In this document: one piece after another, positions 4,841-7,558 of the stretch
Layout of the letters: each line of letters begins with the position of its first letter
Numbering within the stretch: position 1 is the first letter of the stretch
Source of the DNA: Deltaproteobacteria bacterium
Lineage (GTDB): Bacteria > Desulfobacterota > GWC2-55-46 > UBA9637
NCBI GenBank assembly: GCA_016234985.1
Contig: JACRNK010000157.1
Span: 1 to 7,558 of the forward strand
Length of the DNA stretch: 7,558 bases
Direction: 5' to 3'
Translations under genes and position numbers: made by a program
Notes under the pieces: generated by a model
Database searches by the model: none
What the model was told of the DNA's origin: nothing
The model's input: the letters and a program-made list of their open reading frames with translations, nothing else

Positions 4841-6184
4841 ATGCACAAAGACATTAAAATAAATATCCACCACATCACCCGCGTAGAAGGCCACGGGAAT
4901 GTGGTAATTGATATTAAGAAAGGCATTATCAAAGAACTTCGGCTTGAGATTGTGGAGTCGCCGAGGTTTTATGAGGCAATGATCAGGGGCAGGAAATATG
5001 ACGAGGCGCAGCATATCATGTCAAGGATTTGCGGGATATGCGCTGTGAGCCACACATCGGCCTCGCTCAAGGCAATTGAAGATGCAATGGGCATAACCAT
5101 TTCAAGGCAGGCAACCTTGCTGCGAAAGCTCGCCTTTCATGGAGAGATGATTCAGAGCCATATTCTGCATTTGTATTTTCTTGTTTTGCCGGATTTTTTC
5201 AAGGTCGGCAGCGTTGTGCCTTTGACAAAGACCCATTCTGACGCTGTAAATCGCGGACTGCGGCTTAAAAAACTTGCCAATGAGATATGCGAAATTGTTG
5301 CAGGCCGTCATATACATCCCATTTCCCTTTTTCCGGGAGGCGTTGCCCATCTGCCGAAAGTCAGCGACTTGAAAACGTTGAAGAAGAAACTTGAAGATTC
5401 GTTTGAAGATTTGGAGGCTACTCTTGAGCTTTTTAAAACATTCAAGACACCGGAATATTTCAAAGAGAGAGAATATCTTTGTCTCAAGGAAAACGGAGAA
5501 TACGCCCTCTACAGCGGAGATATAGCTTCAAACCTGAAATACAGCGCAAAACCAAAGGATTATAGAAAACTGATAAAGGAAAGCATTGTCCCTTACTCTA
5601 CTGCGAAGCAGGCAAAAACAATCCCCCCTTCCCCCCTTTTTCAAAGGGGGGAAAACAAGGGGGGTTACATGGTGGGCGCCCTTGCAAGGGTGTGCAACAA
5701 TTTTAAACAACTTTCCCCAAGGGCAAAAAAGGCTGCAAAGGAACTCGGCCTCACTCCCCTCTCCTCCAACCCGTTTACGAACAATGCAGCGCAGCTTGTT
5801 GAGTCGTTTCACTGCACAGAAGATGCAATAAAAATAATAGATAAATTGCTGTCAAACGGACTGAAAAGAGAGGAATTAACTCCCCCCGGCCCCCTCTTTA
5901 AAAAAAAGAGGGGGGGAAGTATCGGCGTGGGTATTGTTGAGGCGCCGAGAGGAATCCTGTTCCACGAATACACTATAAATAGAGACGGCATTGTGACGGA
6001 TGCAAACTGTATTATCCCGACTGCACAGAATCTGCGTATGATGGAAGAAGACTTAAGAGGTTTTGTGCCGACAATTTTGAATAAACCAAAGGATGAGATA
6101 GTAAGAAATATTGAAACTCTCGTCCGGGCGTATGACCCGTGCATATCATGCTCAACGCATATTATGGATGTAAAATTCGTCTGA
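4841..6184 (+). CDS. [NiFe] hydrogenase large (catalytic, alpha-type) subunit, group 3-like, with two repeat-derived insertions
   Basis: This 447-residue subunit holds the Ni-Fe site that splits or forms H2. The N-terminal motif RVEGHG (15-20), the RICGIC motif with Cys64 and Cys67 followed by His71, and the C-terminal DPCISCSTH with Cys434, Cys437 and His440 are all intact. The seven residues after His440 (IMDVKFV) are the expected short tail removed by a maturation protease. YMVGALARV (276-284) and GVGIVEAPRGILFHEY (362-377) are conserved large-subunit segments. Each is immediately preceded by a peptide encoded by a palindromic DNA element (262-275 and 348-359). These account for roughly 27 residues that I believe relatives lack. 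The ATG at 4841 is the first after an in-frame stop at 4829-4831 and has no Shine-Dalgarno. The partner is the small subunit at 2881-3660. Confidence 0.93.
   Translation: MHKDIKINIHHITRVEGHGNVVIDIKKGIIKELRLEIVESPRFYEAMIRGRKYDEAQHIMSRICGICAVSHTSASLKAIEDAMGITISRQATLLRKLAFHGEMIQSHILHLYFLVLPDFFKVGSVVPLTKTHSDAVNRGLRLKKLANEICEIVAGRHIHPISLFPGGVAHLPKVSDLKTLKKKLEDSFEDLEATLELFKTFKTPEYFKEREYLCLKENGEYALYSGDIASNLKYSAKPKDYRKLIKESIVPYSTAKQAKTIPPSPLFQRGENKGGYMVGALARVCNNFKQLSPRAKKAAKELGLTPLSSNPFTNNAAQLVESFHCTEDAIKIIDKLLSNGLKREELTPPGPLFKKKRGGSIGVGIVEAPRGILFHEYTINRDGIVTDANCIIPTAQNLRMMEEDLRGFVPTILNKPKDEIVRNIETLVRAYDPCISCSTHIMDVKFV
5622..5666. repeat. In-frame palindromic repeat element 1 in the hydrogenase large subunit
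   Basis: CCCCCCTTT (5631-5639), loop TTC and AAAGGGGGG (5643-5651) form a perfect 9-bp hairpin. An outer pair, CCCCCCTT (5623-5630) with AAGGGGGG (5657-5664), encloses it, leaving only AAAAC as a bulge. The 45-base span is a whole number of codons with no stop and is read as PPSPLFQRGENKGG, just before the conserved YMVGALARV. Because outer and inner arms are nearly identical, alternative pairings are possible. The design matches dispersed nested palindromes and is unlike the rest of the gene in composition. Confidence 0.85.
5881..5918. repeat. In-frame palindromic repeat element 2 in the hydrogenase large subunit
   Basis: CCCCTCTTT (5891-5899), a 5-A loop and AAAGAGGGG (5905-5913) form a perfect 9-bp hairpin, extended by one more C-G pair (5890/5914). 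A C-run at 5882-5887 represents the outer left arm; the matching right arm is reduced or lost. The span is read as PPGPLFKKKRGG, directly before GVGIVEAPRG. It is the same pattern as element 1 (PP-x-PLF-x(2,3)-RG) but diverged, suggesting an independent or older copy. Confidence 0.8.
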
Positions 6185-6194
6185 CGGAGACTTT

Positions 6195-6581
6195 ATGTCA
6201 AAAATTTTAATTATTGATGATGACGCAGATATGGTAGAGGCAATTAAGATAGTGCTTGAGAGCAAGGGCTTTAAGGTCATATCTGCAAATGAGGGAGATG
6301 CGGGCTACAAAAAGGCTGAGGCGGAAAGACCCGACTTGGTTATCCTTGACGTGATGATGAAGACAAAGGACCAGGGCTTTCAGGTAAGCTATAAATTAAA
6401 AAACAATCCTGAGCTTTCAAAGATACCAATCATTATGCTTACCTCTATAGGCAGAGAAACCGGTTTTAGATTCAGCAAAGAGACGGATGAGGATTATCTG
6501 CCGGTTGACGAATTGGTTGAAAAACCCATAAAACCCAAAGACCTGCTTGTAAAAGTTGAAAAACTCCTTAAGAAAAAGTGA
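6195..6581 (+). CDS. Single-domain response regulator (CheY-like receiver)
   Basis: The 128 residues make up one receiver domain with no output domain. The acidic pocket (Asp8, Asp9), the phospho-acceptor Asp52 (LVILDVMM), Thr83 (IIMLTS) and Lys110 (VEKP) are all present, so it should be phosphorylated normally. The stretch from Thr83 to Lys110 (GRETGFRFSKETDEDYLPVDEL) is a few residues longer than in CheY, which may form a specific docking surface. The gene starts 10 bases after the hydrogenase large-subunit stop, with GGAG at 6186-6189 as ribosome binding site, and overlaps the kinase gene by 4 bases. It must act through protein contact or phosphorelay, not direct DNA binding; the partner is probably the adjacent kinase. 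Confidence 0.92.
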   Translation: MSKILIIDDDADMVEAIKIVLESKGFKVISANEGDAGYKKAEAERPDLVILDVMMKTKDQGFQVSYKLKNNPELSKIPIIMLTSIGRETGFRFSKETDEDYLPVDELVEKPIKPKDLLVKVEKLLKKK

Positions 6582-7558
6582 AACAGAAAACAAACCTGCC
6601 GGAAGAGGAACTCTTACAAAGGCTTGAGTGGTTCATCAATGTCAGATGGGCATTCACAGTTTTTATCAGCGTCACTGCTCTGGCAGCTATAAATATATTT
6701 AAGGTTGCCCTGCCTGTTATCACTATCCTCCTCCTCGCCCTGTTCATAGCCGGCTATAATGCATGTTTTAAAGTTTATTTAAAGCAAATAAAAGGCAAAA
6801 CCCCGTCAGACGTCGATGAGCGAGGGTTCTTAATTCTCCAGAGCATGCTCGATATAATCAGTTTGACCATCCTCATCCATTTTACAGGCGGCGCTGAAAA
6901 CCCATTTGTATTTTATTTTATCTTTCATGCCATACTTACCGGTATGCTCCTTTCAAAAAAAGACAGTTATATTCAGGCCGGCATTATCTGTATTCTCGCA
7001 ATAGGGCTTTTTATGCTTGAATACACAGGGGCATTGCCGCATCATTCTGTCCAAGGGTTTCCCGGCGCAGACCTTTACAAAAACAGCGCCTATGTAGCGG
7101 CAATATCCTTTGTCTTTATATCCACCATCGTTATTGCAACATTCTTTACCGTATCAGTGTCGGAAAAACTGAGAAAGGCAAACTTAAAATTACTTGAAAA
7201 GGACAGGCTCAAGGATGAATATGTAAAGATGGTCAGCCACGATTTGAAATCTCCCCTCGCCTCTATCCAGAGCCTTTTAGAGGTTATGCTGGGCGGGTTT
7301 GCCGGGCTGCTTGATGAAAAGATAAAAGAGATTTTGCAAAGGATTCAGAAAAAGATAGAGTTCCTCCATCATTACACCAAAGACCTGCTTGACCTCTCCA
7401 GAATAAGGGCTGAGAGAAATCTTAATATTCAGAGAGTTAATATCAAAGAGTTGATATATACTGCCGCTGAAATAGCGCTGCCGAAAATAGAAGAAAAACA
7501 GATAGAATTAAAGGTTGCGGTTGATGTTGAGGCATTGGAAATTGAAGCGGATAAGGAA
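6578..7558 (+). CDS. Membrane sensor histidine kinase, RegB-like six-helix sensor (3' truncated)
   Basis: The frame is open from a GTG at 6578, which overlaps the response-regulator stop (GTGA), to the end of the window: 327 residues, C-terminus missing. The N-terminal part has six hydrophobic segments (about 22-40, 44-66, 84-102, 108-127, 130-150, 170-193). Between the third and fourth is GGAENPF (104-110), matching the GGxxNPF motif linked to quinone sensing in RegB/PrrB kinases. A short helical linker leads to the H-box MVSHDLKSPLASI with phospho-acceptor His221, then the rest of the dimerisation domain to about residue 285. The ATP-binding domain begins but its N and G boxes lie beyond the window. 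I infer a redox- or quinone-responsive kinase acting with the adjacent response regulator. The RegB redox Cys near the H-box is not seen. Confidence 0.88.
   Translation, partial: MKQKTNLPEEELLQRLEWFINVRWAFTVFISVTALAAINIFKVALPVITILLLALFIAGYNACFKVYLKQIKGKTPSDVDERGFLILQSMLDIISLTILIHFTGGAENPFVFYFIFHAILTGMLLSKKDSYIQAGIICILAIGLFMLEYTGALPHHSVQGFPGADLYKNSAYVAAISFVFISTIVIATFFTVSVSEKLRKANLKLLEKDRLKDEYVKMVSHDLKSPLASIQSLLEVMLGGFAGLLDEKIKEILQRIQKKIEFLHHYTKDLLDLSRIRAERNLNIQRVNIKELIYTAAEIALPKIEEKQIELKVAVDVEALEIEADKE

Noticed and set aside
5528..5812. Reverse-strand open frame across the hydrogenase large subunit
   Set aside because: It is the antisense shadow of the real gene. Its only recognisable segment (TPLVFPPLKKGGRGD) is the palindromic repeat read backwards.
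5586..5831. Second + strand frame inside the large subunit, containing PLPPFFKGGKTRG
   Set aside because: It is an out-of-frame reading of the same repeat; the overlapping hydrogenase frame has all conserved motifs.
1..7558. CRISPR arrays, tRNA or rRNA genes
   Set aside because: No regularly spaced direct repeats and no tRNA- or rRNA-like sequence were seen on either strand.

Overview
This is a bacterial window of moderate GC content. It is densely coded, and every credible gene lies on the + strand. The gene set and the G/C-run palindromic repeats suggest an uncultured, probably anaerobic or microaerobic Gram-negative bacterium; Nitrospirota (Thermodesulfovibrionia-like) or a deltaproteobacterial relative is my best guess. 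This is an inference from recall, not a computed placement. A C-terminal outer-membrane barrel with an LRGY motif supports a two-membrane envelope.

Layout. Bases 1-2001 hold the 3' part of a large protein with a TolB-like beta-propeller joined to an Omp85/surface-antigen-type barrel. Bases 2002-2168 hold a pair of facing palindromic repeat units and a possible promoter. Next come three overlapping genes: a secreted cupredoxin with a CuA-like ligand set (2169-2525), holo-ACP synthase acpS (2522-2881) and a group-3-type [NiFe] hydrogenase small subunit (2881-3660). A segment of about 1.2 kb follows (3661-4840), carrying an unrecognised four-helix membrane protein and a hicB-hicA toxin-antitoxin pair. 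The hydrogenase large subunit (4841-6184) comes only after this segment. A single-domain response regulator (6195-6581) and the 5' part of a six-helix sensor histidine kinase (from 6578, running off the end) close the window.

How the genes fit together. The small and large subunits form one [NiFe] catalytic module whose genes are split by the toxin-antitoxin segment. No diaphorase, Hdr, ferredoxin or maturation genes are visible, so the electron partner must lie elsewhere. The kinase carries a GGAENPF motif of the type seen in the quinone-sensing RegB/PrrB family, and it overlaps the response regulator by 4 bases. A redox-responsive signalling pair attached to the hydrogenase operon is therefore plausible.

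The most notable observation is that the large-subunit reading frame contains two palindromic repeat elements, at 5622-5666 and 5881-5918. They are translated as PPSPLFQRGENKGG and PPGPLFKKKRGG. Both keep the frame open and both sit immediately before conserved large-subunit motifs. They resemble dispersed repeats that normally sit between genes, so this looks like in-frame colonisation of a metalloenzyme gene by a palindromic element.
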